Assembly: GCA_036169815.1 (NCBI GenBank)
Contig: JAVHOA010000047.1
Span: 1 to 16,138 of the forward strand
Origin: Hydrocurvibacter sp036169815
GTDB lineage: Bacteria; Campylobacterota; Campylobacteria; Campylobacterales; Sulfurimonadaceae
Direction of reading: 5' to 3'
Length of the DNA: 16,138 nt
Made by a program: the position numbers and the translations under genes. Shown piece by piece: positions 6,657-14,283 of the stretch (position 1 is its first letter; each line of letters begins with the position of its first letter). The notes beneath the pieces were generated by a model. It did not search any database. It saw nothing but the letters and a program-made list of their open reading frames with translations, and had not been told where the DNA came from.

Positions 6657-7541
6657 ATGTATCAAACAACAATAAAAAAGCCTGTTTCGCTTGTAGGAAT
6701 AGGGCTTCACCGTGGAAATCCTGTTCACTTGACGCTTGAGCCGCTTGAAGCAAATAGTGGTATTGTATTTGTTCGAAGTGACGTTGGCGTTTCTATTCCT
6801 TTGCTTCCTCAAAATGTTGTTGATACACAAATGGCGACAGTTATTGGAAAAGATGGCTATTCTATTTCAACCATAGAACATCTTCTCTCTGCCATATATG
6901 CGTATGGAATTGACAATATTAGAATTCTTGTTGATGCTGATGAAGTGCCAGTTATGGATGGCAGCAGTGCTAGTTTTTGTATGCTTTTAGATGAAGCAGG
7001 GATTGCCGAACAAGAGAGTGCAAAAAGAATTATGCTGATTAAAAAAGATGTTGAGATTCGCGATGGGGACAAATATGTCAAACTCTCGCCATCAAAAGAT
7101 CTCCGTTATGATTTTACAATTAAATTTGCACATCCTGTGATTGAAAACCAAACTTATGTACTCGAATTTACAAAAGAGAATTATAAAAAAGAGGTTGCGC
7201 GTGCAAGAACCTTTGGATTTTTACATGAAGTGCAATATCTAAGATCAAAAGGGCTCGCTCTTGGCGGTTCGCTTGAAAATGCAATCGTGTTAGATGAAAA
7301 GAGAGTTCTAAATCCAGAAGGCCTGCGCTTCACAGATGAGTTTGTACGTCATAAAATTCTCGATGCAATAGGCGATATGAGCCTTATTGGGGTGAATTTT
7401 ATCGGAAATTATGAAGCCCTTGCAGGAAGCCATTATCTCAATCACATGCTCACCCTTGAGCTTTTAAAAGATCCAGCAAACTATGAAATTGTTGATATTG
7501 TTGGAGCAAAAGAGAAAGAGTATATTAAAGCTTATGCATAA
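6657..7541 (+). CDS. lpxC: UDP-3-O-acyl-N-acetylglucosamine deacetylase LpxC
   Basis: Zinc deacetylase performing the committed step of lipid A synthesis in the cytoplasm. The 294-residue length is typical. The N-terminus TTIKKPVSLVGIGLHRGNPV is the family opening. Zinc and catalytic residues are visible in STIEHLLSAIYAYGIDN (71-87: Glu74 as general base, His75 as zinc ligand) and RHKILDAIGD (231-240: His232 and Asp236 as zinc ligands), with His259 in SHYLNHML matching the conserved catalytic His. DEVPVMDGSS (95-104) and ARARTFGF (181-188) are further family signatures. A strong AGGGGG ribosome site precedes it. The C-terminal end overlaps the next gene by 8 bp in another frame. The order M23 - lpxC - small gene - thrB is as in Campylobacter. 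Confidence 0.97.
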   Translation: MYQTTIKKPVSLVGIGLHRGNPVHLTLEPLEANSGIVFVRSDVGVSIPLLPQNVVDTQMATVIGKDGYSISTIEHLLSAIYAYGIDNIRILVDADEVPVMDGSSASFCMLLDEAGIAEQESAKRIMLIKKDVEIRDGDKYVKLSPSKDLRYDFTIKFAHPVIENQTYVLEFTKENYKKEVARARTFGFLHEVQYLRSKGLALGGSLENAIVLDEKRVLNPEGLRFTDEFVRHKILDAIGDMSLIGVNFIGNYEALAGSHYLNHMLTLELLKDPANYEIVDIVGAKEKEYIKAYA

Positions 7542-7998
7542 AAAAGATGTTGATCTCCTGTTTTTAACACTTACATCTCCGCTTATGGTTGGCGTGTACG
7601 AGCAAAATCGTTTAGTGGACTCTATCATAAGTGAAGAGAAAAGTTCTGAAATCCTTCCAGTGATTTACGAAGATTTAGAAAAAAAATATAGTATTCAAAA
7701 ACTTTTTTATGCCAATGGCCCAGGAAGTTTTATGGCAATCAAAGTGGCGTATATTTTTTTAAAATCGATCTCAATTTTAAAAAATATACCACTTTTTGCA
7801 ACAGATGCCTTTTATTTTAATAAAAATAGACCAATAAAAGCAGTTGGAAAGCTCTATTTCGTTAAAACTTCACAAGCAATTGAAACACAAAAATTTGATG
7901 AACTTTTAGCATCTACTTTTGTGTTACCAGAATTTTTAAAATATCATGATTTTGATAGCGACACGGTTCCAAAATATGGAATCGGTGCTGTCGGATAA
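7534..7998 (+). CDS. tsaB: Short TsaB-like protein (tRNA t6A synthesis), C-terminally reduced
   Basis: The ATG at 7534, overlapping lpxC by 8 bp, gives 154 residues starting MHKKDVDLLFLTLTSPLM; an ATG 51 bp upstream would read deep into lpxC without homology. The best clue is YANGPGSFMAIKVAYIFLKS (residues 65-84) followed by IPLFATDAF, matching the TsaB/YeaZ signature G-P-G-S-F-T-G-x-R and its following helix and strand. The segment EEKSSEILPVIYEDLEKKY fits the preceding HSE-x-LLP-x-I helix. TsaB is the partner that binds TsaD for N6-threonylcarbamoyladenosine formation on ANN-decoding tRNAs. Here the family's early phosphate-loop Asp is replaced (LTLTSP), and about 70 C-terminal residues are missing compared with E. 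coli TsaB. Campylobacter and Helicobacter have a similar small gene between lpxC and thrB. Assignment rests on motif resemblance, so it is moderate. Confidence 0.7.
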   Translation: MHKKDVDLLFLTLTSPLMVGVYEQNRLVDSIISEEKSSEILPVIYEDLEKKYSIQKLFYANGPGSFMAIKVAYIFLKSISILKNIPLFATDAFYFNKNRPIKAVGKLYFVKTSQAIETQKFDELLASTFVLPEFLKYHDFDSDTVPKYGIGAVG

Positions 7999-8001
7999 GG
8001 A
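7997..8001 (+). promoter_or_regulatory. Shine-Dalgarno supporting the thrB GTG start
   Basis: AAGGA overlaps the preceding stop codon and sits 5 nt before the GTG at 8007. It confirms the GTG, since the conserved ThrB N-terminus begins right there. Confidence 0.6.
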
Positions 8002-8006
8002 AAAAA

Positions 8007-8888
8007 GTGACTATTAGTGTACCAGCGACAAGCGCAAACTTAGGACCAGGATTTGATTCACTCGGTCTTGCTGTAGATCTTAGAAATATTGTTGAATTTC
8101 ACCCTTCAAAGTTTTTTAGCATCGCTATTAAAGGTGAGGGCGCAAACAATCCAAGACTTAAAGGCAATAACCTTTTTGTAAGTATTTTCAATGAACATTA
8201 TGAACGATTGACACAAACAAAACAGAGTTTTAAATTTACTTTTTTTAATCAAATTCCTATGTCAAGAGGTTTGGGAAGCTCATCGGCTGTGATTGTAAGT
8301 GCCATCTCAACTGCGCATGAAGCAGCAGGTGTAAAGGTTTCAAACAGAAGAATTCTTAACCATGCACTCACATATGAGTCCCATCCAGACAATATAACCC
8401 CAGCAGTTATGGGCGGATTTAATGCGGCAACGGTTGAAAAAAACAAAGTATTTTCACAAAAAAAACATATGCCAGATTATCTCAAAGCAGTTGTTGTCAT
8501 CCCAAATAAACCAATCAATACACTAAAATCGCGCACGCTTCTTCCAAAATCTTACTCCAAAGAAAATGCAGTGTATAATCTTTCTCACACAGCGCTTACG
8601 ACAGCTGCTTTTTTCAATGAGGATTGGGAGATGCTTCGTCTTGCGACACAAGATCGATTTCATCAGAAAATTCGTATGAAGATGATGCCTGAGCTTTTTG
8701 CTATCCAAAAAATGGCTTACGACAGTGGTGCTTTGATGAGTACGCTCTCTGGAAGCGGTTCTACATTTTTTTCTATGGTCTATGATCAAGACGCAGCGCC
8801 ACTCAACAATCGGTTTAAACAGAAGTTTCCAGAGTATGAAGTGAAAACTTTAGATTTTGATAATCACGGTCTCATTGTTGAGCGCTAG
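8007..8888 (+). CDS. thrB: Homoserine kinase ThrB (GHMP family)
   Basis: Phosphorylates homoserine with ATP ahead of threonine synthase. The protein has 293 residues with a GTG start; the family motif PATSANLGPGFDSLGLA (6-22) begins almost immediately, so no earlier start is needed. The GHMP ATP loop is PMSRGLGSSSAVIVSAI (84-100), followed by ESHPDNITPAVMGGFNA (124-140) and the C-terminal motif STLSGSGSTFFSM. The last normally reads S-G-S-G-P-T; here Pro is Ser, a mild change next to the phosphate-binding loop that leaves the glycines intact. No thrA or thrC neighbour is present; in Campylobacterota thrB is usually found alone in this position. Eight bp separate it from the TsaB-like gene and 32 bp from ylxR. 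Confidence 0.95.
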   Translation: MTISVPATSANLGPGFDSLGLAVDLRNIVEFHPSKFFSIAIKGEGANNPRLKGNNLFVSIFNEHYERLTQTKQSFKFTFFNQIPMSRGLGSSSAVIVSAISTAHEAAGVKVSNRRILNHALTYESHPDNITPAVMGGFNAATVEKNKVFSQKKHMPDYLKAVVVIPNKPINTLKSRTLLPKSYSKENAVYNLSHTALTTAAFFNEDWEMLRLATQDRFHQKIRMKMMPELFAIQKMAYDSGALMSTLSGSGSTFFSMVYDQDAAPLNNRFKQKFPEYEVKTLDFDNHGLIVER

Positions 8889-8920
8889 TTTATAGAAAAT
8901 TGAAGTAATATTTAGATACA

Positions 8921-9184
8921 ATGCCGAAAATTTTAAACAGTCCAACTCGAATGTGCGTAACTTGCAGAGGCAGATTTCTGCAAAACACGTTATTACGTTT
9001 GAGATGCTCGGATAAGTCACTGCAACATTTTACAAATCATGGACGGAGCTTTTATCTTTGTCACGAGTGCCTAGGCAACGAAGCAAAAGTCGTTAAATCA
9101 TTGATGCGACAGTGTAAAATGGGTGATATGGTAAGTTTGTCCAACCAGTTAAAGGAGATTATAGCTCGCAATGGAAAAAGTTAG
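8921..9184 (+). CDS. YlxR/DUF448-family RNA-binding protein
   Basis: An 87-residue protein encoded directly upstream of, and overlapping, infB by 14 bp, the classical position of YlxR. The family core R-x-C-V-x-C-R is seen as RMCVTCRGRF (10-19) with LLRLRC following, and GRSFYLCHEC (41-50) matches the family G-R-G-A-Y-x-C motif. Four cysteines form two CxxC pairs (12/15 and 47/50), compatible with a metal site. Structures of family members show an RNA-binding fold, and YlxR has been linked to RNase P activity in other bacteria; here that is family knowledge only. The start is not well supported by a ribosome site: no Shine-Dalgarno is obvious, and a TACAAT -10-like string overlaps the ATG. 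The next ATG (8951) would remove the conserved Arg10. Confidence 0.85.
   Translation: MPKILNSPTRMCVTCRGRFLQNTLLRLRCSDKSLQHFTNHGRSFYLCHECLGNEAKVVKSLMRQCKMGDMVSLSNQLKEIIARNGKS
9151..9157 (+). promoter_or_regulatory. Distant Shine-Dalgarno for infB inside ylxR
   Basis: AAAGGAG is the best anti-Shine-Dalgarno match near infB but lies 13 nt before its ATG, longer than the usual 5-9. The infB N-terminus VRVHEIAKEL fixes the start at 9171, so either spacing is relaxed or ylxR translation coupling helps. Confidence 0.45.
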
Positions 9185-11771
9185 AGTACACGAAATAGCA
9201 AAAGAACTTGGTATTACATCAAAAGAGGTTGTAAAAAAAGCTACAGATATGGGCTTAGACCTTAAAACAGCTTCTAGTACAGTATCAATGGAAGAAGCAG
9301 AAAAAATAGTAAACTACATTATGAATGGTTCTGAAAATGAGGCAAGTAGTGAAGCGCCAAAACAAACCGCTCCTCAAAAAGAAACAATAGCTGAGTCTAT
9401 CGTAGAGGTGCAAGTAAGTGCAAAGATTGCAGCAATTGTAGAAGAGACCCCTTTAGAAAAACCGCAAATAATTGAGCAAATAACACCTACTCCTAGTGCT
9501 GATGAGAAGAAAGTAGAAGAGAGAAAGAGTCCAATCACCATGGTTGCTCCAATAAAAACTTCAGGCTTGAAAATTGTTAAAAAGAGACAACCAAAAGTTG
9601 AAGAAGTAGTCGCAGTTGAATCTCACAATGACCATCTCTTTAAATCAGTTTCTAACTATGGAAAAATGAGTGCAGAAGCCTTAGAAGAGCTCAATGCACG
9701 TAAGAAAAAAAATAAAAATGCTCCACTTAGTAGCTCTAAAAAACAATCAGGCGGAATGAAGCTTGATATCTTTGGAGAATCACTGAGTGAGCTCTCGATG
9801 GATTATGAAGAGCATCAAGTTGAACTTATCGATCTCAACGCAAGTCATAGAGCTGAGATTCCAGCTGAAGAGCCTAGAAAACCAAAAGCACCAAAACCAA
9901 TTGGCAGAAACTCTGGTAAAAAAACTACAGGAGCAAGACAGCCTCGTAAAGTTGCGCGTGATAAACGTAAAAAATATGTAAAAGAGAAAGCATCTGATGA
10001 GATTGTAACACATGTAGAAATCCCAGAAGATATCCGTGTGTACGAGTTTGCAGAAAAAGTAAATCGTCCAATTGTAGATGTCATTAAAGTTCTTTTCAAC
10101 CTTGGTTTGATGATGACGAAAAATGACTTCCTAGGCAAAGATGAGATTGAAATTTTAGCCGAAGAGTTCGGTGTTGAAGTTACAACCGTCGATCCTAAAG
10201 ATGCATTTAACTATGAAGAGTCGTATGAAGAGGAAGTCATCGAGAGCGATGAAGATCTCGTAGAACGTCCTCCAGTTATTACAATCATGGGACACGTTGA
10301 TCATGGAAAAACATCACTCCTTGATGCGATTCGTAGTGCAAAAGTTGCAGCTGGCGAAGCTGGTGGAATCACACAACACATTGGTGCATATACCATTCAA
10401 CAAAACGGCAAATGGATTACATTCTTAGATACTCCAGGGCATGCTGCATTTAGTGCTATGCGCCAGCGTGGAGCAAATGCGACAGATATTATTATTATCG
10501 TTGTTGCTGCTGATGATGGGGTTAAGCCACAAACCATTGAGGCTATTAATATCGCCAAAGAATCGGGTGCGCCGATTATCGTAGCACTCAACAAAATGGA
10601 TAAAGAAAACGCAAATCCAGATATGGTAAAAGCGCAAATGGCAGAACGTGGTCTCAATCCTGTGGATTGGGGCGGAGATATTGAATTTATCCCTGTTTCT
10701 GCAAAAAAAGGAGATGGAATAGATGATCTTCTTGAAAATATCCTTTTAACAGCAGAAGTGTTAGAACTCAAAGCCAATGAAGCAACCAACGCAAAAGCGG
10801 TTGTTGTTGAGAGTTCACTTGAAAAAGGGCGTGGACCTGTTGCAACAGTGATTGTGCAAAACGGTACGCTTAAAGTGGGTGATTATGTTGTTTGTGGTCA
10901 ATCTTATGGTCGTGTAAAAGCGATGATAAATGATGTTAAACAACAGATTAAAGAGCTCAAACCAAGTCATACCGCTGTAGTTGTGGGACTCAATGAAGTT
11001 CCATCTGCGGGTGAAACGATGATTGCGATGAACTCTGATAGAGAAGCCCGTGAATACGCTCAAAAACGCTATGAATATGAACGACGTAAAGAGCTTTCTC
11101 ACAGTACAAAAACAACGCTTGATGAGCTTACTTCTCTTATTGCAGAAGGGAAACTCAAAGTGCTTAAAATCGTGCTTAAAACTGATGTGCACGGTTCACT
11201 TGAAGCAATTCGTGGAGCCCTCACTGATTTAAGAAATGATGAAGTCAAAGTTGAAGTGATTTCAAGCGGTGTCGGTGGTATCACTGAAAACGATGTTGAG
11301 CTTGTTGCAAATAGTCAAAACACTGCCCTAATCGGATTTAATGTCCGTCCAACTGGTATTGTCAAAGCGGCCGCAAAACAAAAAGGTGTTGATATTCGAA
11401 CCTACTCTGTTATCTATCAACTTATTGATGATATTACAGGAATGCTTACGGGTATGATGTCTCCAGTGTTTACTGAGACAAATACAGGGCAAGCAGAAGT
11501 GCGTAATATATTTAAAACACCTAAAGGTGGCGCAGTTGCTGGCTGTGTTGTTGTTGATGGAAAACTTGTACGTGGCGGGCTTGTCCGTGTTATCCGTGAG
11601 GGTGTTGTTGCGCATCAAGGCGAACTTACATCGCTCAAACGCTTCAAAGATGATGCAGCTGAAGTGGGCAATGGCTATGAGTGTGGTGTTGTTATCAAAG
11701 GATACGATGATGTGCGCGTAGGCGATGTTATTGAAACATTTACAAAAACTGAGGCGAAGGTTACGCTGTGA
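9171..11771 (+). CDS. infB: Translation initiation factor IF-2
   Basis: GTPase that delivers fMet-tRNA to the 30S subunit and promotes 50S joining. The protein is 866 residues long. An IF2_N helix-turn module opens it (VRVHEIAKELGITSKEVVKK, about 4-50). A long low-complexity linker rich in Glu, Lys, Pro and Ala follows (about 52-280), and a second IF2_N-like module lies at about 284-345. The G domain has all motifs: GHVDHGKT (374-381), GGITQHIGAY, DTPGHAAF (420-427), NKMD (474-477) and SAKKGDG (510-516). Domain II, domain III and the C-terminal fMet-tRNA domain with GTVxxG-like features complete it. The start overlaps ylxR by 14 bp, and the stop overlaps the rbfA GTG. The TTACATGTA core is absent here. 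Confidence 0.98.
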   Translation: MEKVRVHEIAKELGITSKEVVKKATDMGLDLKTASSTVSMEEAEKIVNYIMNGSENEASSEAPKQTAPQKETIAESIVEVQVSAKIAAIVEETPLEKPQIIEQITPTPSADEKKVEERKSPITMVAPIKTSGLKIVKKRQPKVEEVVAVESHNDHLFKSVSNYGKMSAEALEELNARKKKNKNAPLSSSKKQSGGMKLDIFGESLSELSMDYEEHQVELIDLNASHRAEIPAEEPRKPKAPKPIGRNSGKKTTGARQPRKVARDKRKKYVKEKASDEIVTHVEIPEDIRVYEFAEKVNRPIVDVIKVLFNLGLMMTKNDFLGKDEIEILAEEFGVEVTTVDPKDAFNYEESYEEEVIESDEDLVERPPVITIMGHVDHGKTSLLDAIRSAKVAAGEAGGITQHIGAYTIQQNGKWITFLDTPGHAAFSAMRQRGANATDIIIIVVAADDGVKPQTIEAINIAKESGAPIIVALNKMDKENANPDMVKAQMAERGLNPVDWGGDIEFIPVSAKKGDGIDDLLENILLTAEVLELKANEATNAKAVVVESSLEKGRGPVATVIVQNGTLKVGDYVVCGQSYGRVKAMINDVKQQIKELKPSHTAVVVGLNEVPSAGETMIAMNSDREAREYAQKRYEYERRKELSHSTKTTLDELTSLIAEGKLKVLKIVLKTDVHGSLEAIRGALTDLRNDEVKVEVISSGVGGITENDVELVANSQNTALIGFNVRPTGIVKAAAKQKGVDIRTYSVIYQLIDDITGMLTGMMSPVFTETNTGQAEVRNIFKTPKGGAVAGCVVVDGKLVRGGLVRVIREGVVAHQGELTSLKRFKDDAAEVGNGYECGVVIKGYDDVRVGDVIETFTKTEAKVTL

Positions 11772-12133
11772 CACCTGCACAGATTAAAGTCAAACGCACG
11801 GAGTCAATACTCCAAGAGTTGATTCCAGAAGCACTCAGCTCACTCAATGACGCAAGAATGCATGAGTTAGACGTCGTTGAAGTCAAGTGTTCTCACGGAA
11901 GAAGTGATGCAAAAGTCTATATTGACCCTCACTTTTACACACCCGATGAGAGAAATTTTTATCTCAAACAACTCAAAAAAGTGGCTCCAATCGTGGAAGA
12001 TTACTGCTTAAAAGATCAGGGTTGGTTTAAATCTCCAAAGCTTACATTTGAGTTCGATGATCAACTGCAAAAAAGTCAAGGAATTGAAGAACTCTTTAAA
12101 AAAATAGAAAAAGAGAGAAAACATGAGTCTTGA
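11768..12133 (+). CDS. rbfA: 30S ribosome-binding factor RbfA
   Basis: Small KH-like factor needed for late 30S maturation and cold adaptation. The protein has 121 residues, the usual size. It opens IKVKRTESILQELIPEALSS (6-25), like the family helix that carries R-x-x-x-x-I-x-x-x-L. The conserved Asp-rich strand is seen at AKVYIDPHF (48-56), and the C-terminal strand LTFEFDDQL resembles the typical L-x-F-x-x-D segment. It begins with GTG overlapping the infB stop (GTGA), so it is translationally coupled, and its 3' end overlaps rimP by 11 bp. Confidence 0.9.
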   Translation: MTPAQIKVKRTESILQELIPEALSSLNDARMHELDVVEVKCSHGRSDAKVYIDPHFYTPDERNFYLKQLKKVAPIVEDYCLKDQGWFKSPKLTFEFDDQLQKSQGIEELFKKIEKERKHES

Positions 12134-12557
12134 AAGTGATATCAAATCAATCGTCGAATCAGTTGGACTCAAACTCTATGATGCAATCATCACAAGTGAA
12201 TTTGGTGAGACAATCTATAGAGTGAGTATAAAAGATCCAAATGCAACGGGAGTAAGTCTTGATAAATGTGTTGAAGTAACACATTTGTTAAACCCTTTAC
12301 TTGATGTTACGCCGCCTGTTTCTGGTGAGTATAGACTTGAAGTAGGATCTCCTGGCATCGAGAGAAAACTAACAAAACTAGAGAATTTTGAAAACTCTGT
12401 GGGTGAAAAACTCCAGCTTGTTCTCAAAGGCAAAGAGAAACTCCAAGGCGTTCTTGTAAGTGTGGCAGGAGAAAATTTAACGCTTGAAACAGAAGATGGA
12501 ACGCTTGATGTTCCTTTTTCAAATATTGTAAAAGCGCGTACCTACTTTGAATGGTAA
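12123..12557 (+). CDS. rimP: Ribosome maturation factor RimP
   Basis: Cytoplasmic 30S assembly factor that assists early incorporation of small-subunit proteins. The protein has 144 residues. Family features are the N-terminal helix (SDIKSIVESVGLKLYDA), an alpha-beta domain with GVSLDKCVEVTHLLNPLLD (40-58), and the signature YRLEVGSPGIERKL (70-83), where S-P-G-x-x-R is diagnostic. A C-terminal SH3-like barrel follows (GEKLQLVLKGKEKLQGVLV ... VPFSNIVKARTYFEW). In gammaproteobacteria rimP is first in a nusA-infB operon; here it sits after rbfA with no nusA, the arrangement known in Campylobacter. It overlaps rbfA by 11 bp and ribD by 7 bp. Confidence 0.95.
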   Translation: MSLESDIKSIVESVGLKLYDAIITSEFGETIYRVSIKDPNATGVSLDKCVEVTHLLNPLLDVTPPVSGEYRLEVGSPGIERKLTKLENFENSVGEKLQLVLKGKEKLQGVLVSVAGENLTLETEDGTLDVPFSNIVKARTYFEW

Positions 12558-13561
12558 TTGATACAAGTTTTTACATGGAACTTGCGCTTCGTGAAGCGTG
12601 GAAGTTCCAGCTTTTAACCTACCCAAATCCAGCTGTGGGATGCACAGTTGTCAATTATGAAAACTGCCTTTTAGCTGTAGAAGCCCACCAAAAAGCGGGC
12701 GGACCACATGCGGAAGTTTTAGCGCTCCAAACTGCTTACTTTCAACTCACCCGTGATGAAAAAATACTTTCACTTCAAGACTCACATGCAATTCACGATT
12801 ATCTTTTAAAAAACCATAATGGCTGTTTTGCGCATGCAAGCTTACATGTAACGCTTGAACCCTGTTCGCATGAGGGCAAGACACCCTCATGTGCCAGACT
12901 TATCGGCGCACTTGGTGTCAAACGTGTTTATATCGCTTCCAAAGATGAGAGCAAAAAGGCGGCAGGCGGCGCAGAAATTTTGGCAAACAGTGGCATAGAG
13001 GTTACGTATTCACCTCTGCTTGGCAGGAGTACGGAGCTTTTAACTCCTTTTTTAAAATGGAGCGAGAAGCGTTTTGTTTTTTTTAAATGGGCGCAAAGAC
13101 TTGATGGCACTTTTGATGGCGGGACTATCAGCTCTTTGGCATCCAGAACGCTGGTGCACAAGATGCGCAGTGTATGCGATCTTTTGGTAATTGGCGGTGA
13201 GAGTGTAAGAGTGGACCGACCAAGGCTCGATGCAAGGCTTTGCGATGGAAAAGCACCCGATATTTTGATTCTTTCACGCAATAAAATCTTTGATGAAACG
13301 ATTCCGCTTTTTCATGTGCCAAATCGCAAAGTGATGATTGCCAGCGATTTTGAGTTACTTGAAAATTATCACTGCATTATGATTGAAGGCGGTGCAAATA
13401 TGTTTGCGTTAAGCAAAAATTATGTAGATTACTATCTTGCATTTATTGCACCAAAAACGGGTGGAACGCAAAATTTTAGTCATGAAAAAGCAGCGTTTTA
13501 CCCCTTACATGTAAGCAGATTTGAAGATGATATTCTCACTTGGATGAAATTAATAAAATAA
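12551..13561 (+). CDS. ribD: Bifunctional riboflavin deaminase/reductase RibD
   Basis: Carries out the second and third steps of riboflavin synthesis: deamination of the pyrimidine, then reduction of the ribosyl group. The protein has 336 residues, slightly short of the usual 360-370. The deaminase domain has YPNPAVGCTVV (24-34), the zinc and catalytic PHAE (52-55), and TLEPCSHEGKTPSCA (101-115) with zinc ligands Cys105 and Cys114. Between PHAE and the PCSHEGKTPSC motif lie about 50 residues instead of about 24, an extra segment near 60-94. The NADPH-dependent reductase domain begins at FVFFKWAQRLDG (175-186), followed by LVIGGESVRVDRPRLDAR (212-229) and IMIEGGANMFA (276-286). The start overlaps rimP by 7 bp; an in-frame ATG at 12575 is an alternative but would cut into the first helix. 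It carries two copies of the TTACATGTAA palindrome. Confidence 0.93.
   Translation: MVIDTSFYMELALREAWKFQLLTYPNPAVGCTVVNYENCLLAVEAHQKAGGPHAEVLALQTAYFQLTRDEKILSLQDSHAIHDYLLKNHNGCFAHASLHVTLEPCSHEGKTPSCARLIGALGVKRVYIASKDESKKAAGGAEILANSGIEVTYSPLLGRSTELLTPFLKWSEKRFVFFKWAQRLDGTFDGGTISSLASRTLVHKMRSVCDLLVIGGESVRVDRPRLDARLCDGKAPDILILSRNKIFDETIPLFHVPNRKVMIASDFELLENYHCIMIEGGANMFALSKNYVDYYLAFIAPKTGGTQNFSHEKAAFYPLHVSRFEDDILTWMKLIK
12841..12852. repeat. CTTACATGTAAC motif, copy 6 (in ribD)
   Basis: Contains the full 10-bp palindrome. It is read Leu-His-Val at RibD 98-100, right before the zinc motif TLEPC, where the family usually has a Tyr-Val or similar hydrophobic pair. Confidence 0.7.
13504..13515. repeat. 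CTTACATGTAAG palindrome, copy 7 (in ribD)
   Basis: Perfect 12-bp palindrome close to the ribD 3' end, read Leu-His-Val at residues 319-321. Confidence 0.75.
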
Positions 13562-13563
13562 GG
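13561..13563 (+). promoter_or_regulatory. AGG ribosome site selecting the ubiE start
   Basis: AGG lies 9 nt before the ATG at 13573 and overlaps the ribD stop. It favours this ATG over the one at 13540 inside ribD, whose added residues have no family match. Confidence 0.4.
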
Positions 13564-13572
13564 TTTTGTAAA

Positions 13573-14283
13573 ATGGAAAAACAGGAAAAAATCGTATCGA
13601 TGTTTGACAATATCGCGCCAACCTATGACACAGCCAACCGTGTTATGAGCATGGGCGTAGATCGCAGCTGGAGAAAAAAAGCATGTGATTTGGCGTATAG
13701 CTATAATAAAAATGATGCAGTTGATATGATCGTTGATGTTGCCTGTGGAACGGGCGATATGATGGATTATTGGCGTAAACAAGCGCAAAAAAATGGCATC
13801 GCCATTGGCAAGATTGTAGGTGTGGATCCATCAAATGGGATGTTGGATGTTGCAAAAATCAAGTTTCCAAACTTTGAATACCACACAGCAAAAGCCACAG
13901 AAATTCCGCTTGGTGATGAAGTTGCAGATATCATCAGTATCACCTATGGCATCCGTAATGTAGTGCAAAGAGTCGAAGCATTTGAGGAGTTTCACCGTGT
14001 TTTAAAGCAAGATGGCTTAGTCGTCATTTTAGAGTTTATGAAAAACGAAAACCCTTCACTCTTAGGAAAAATAAGAGATTTTTACATGCACAGAGTTTTG
14101 CCAAAAGTAGGCGGATTTATCTCTAAAAATCTTGAAGCGTATGAGTATCTGCCAAACTCCATTGAAACATTTTCAACCGTGCAAAATCTACAAAATGAGC
14201 TTATCGATGCAGGTTTTGAGATTCTTTACACGAAAAGTTTCTCCATGGATATCTCCACGCTACTTATCGCACGTAAAAAATAG
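13573..14283 (+). CDS. ubiE: Demethylmenaquinone methyltransferase (UbiE/MenG)
   Basis: SAM-dependent methyltransferase for the last step of menaquinone synthesis; Campylobacterota lack ubiquinone, so the MenG activity is the relevant one. The ATG at 13573 gives 236 residues starting MEKQEKIVSMFDNIAPTYD, the normal family start. Visible motifs are FDNIAPTYDTANRVMSMGVD (11-30), the SAM loop DVACGTGDM (55-63), GVDPSNGMLDVAK (83-95, acidic residue after the second strand), and DIISITYGIRNV (119-130) with EEFHRVLKQDG (138-148), which are UbiE-specific rather than generic methyltransferase features. It is followed with zero spacing by xseA, the same neighbour as in Campylobacter. Confidence 0.95.
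   Translation: MEKQEKIVSMFDNIAPTYDTANRVMSMGVDRSWRKKACDLAYSYNKNDAVDMIVDVACGTGDMMDYWRKQAQKNGIAIGKIVGVDPSNGMLDVAKIKFPNFEYHTAKATEIPLGDEVADIISITYGIRNVVQRVEAFEEFHRVLKQDGLVVILEFMKNENPSLLGKIRDFYMHRVLPKVGGFISKNLEAYEYLPNSIETFSTVQNLQNELIDAGFEILYTKSFSMDISTLLIARKK

Noticed and set aside
7483..7533. Earlier ATG for the TsaB-like gene
   Set aside because: It adds 17 residues read out of frame through lpxC with no similarity to the TsaB start.
9780..10138. Minus-strand open frames inside infB
   Set aside because: They are shadows of the IF-2 frame with Phe/Ser-rich antisense composition and no motif.
13073..13084. Runs of T in ribD, and an A8 run in xseA near 15203-15210, as phase-variation tracts
   Set aside because: They are short A/T runs inside conserved essential-type genes; phase-variable genes in this phylum mostly use long G/C tracts, and none is present.
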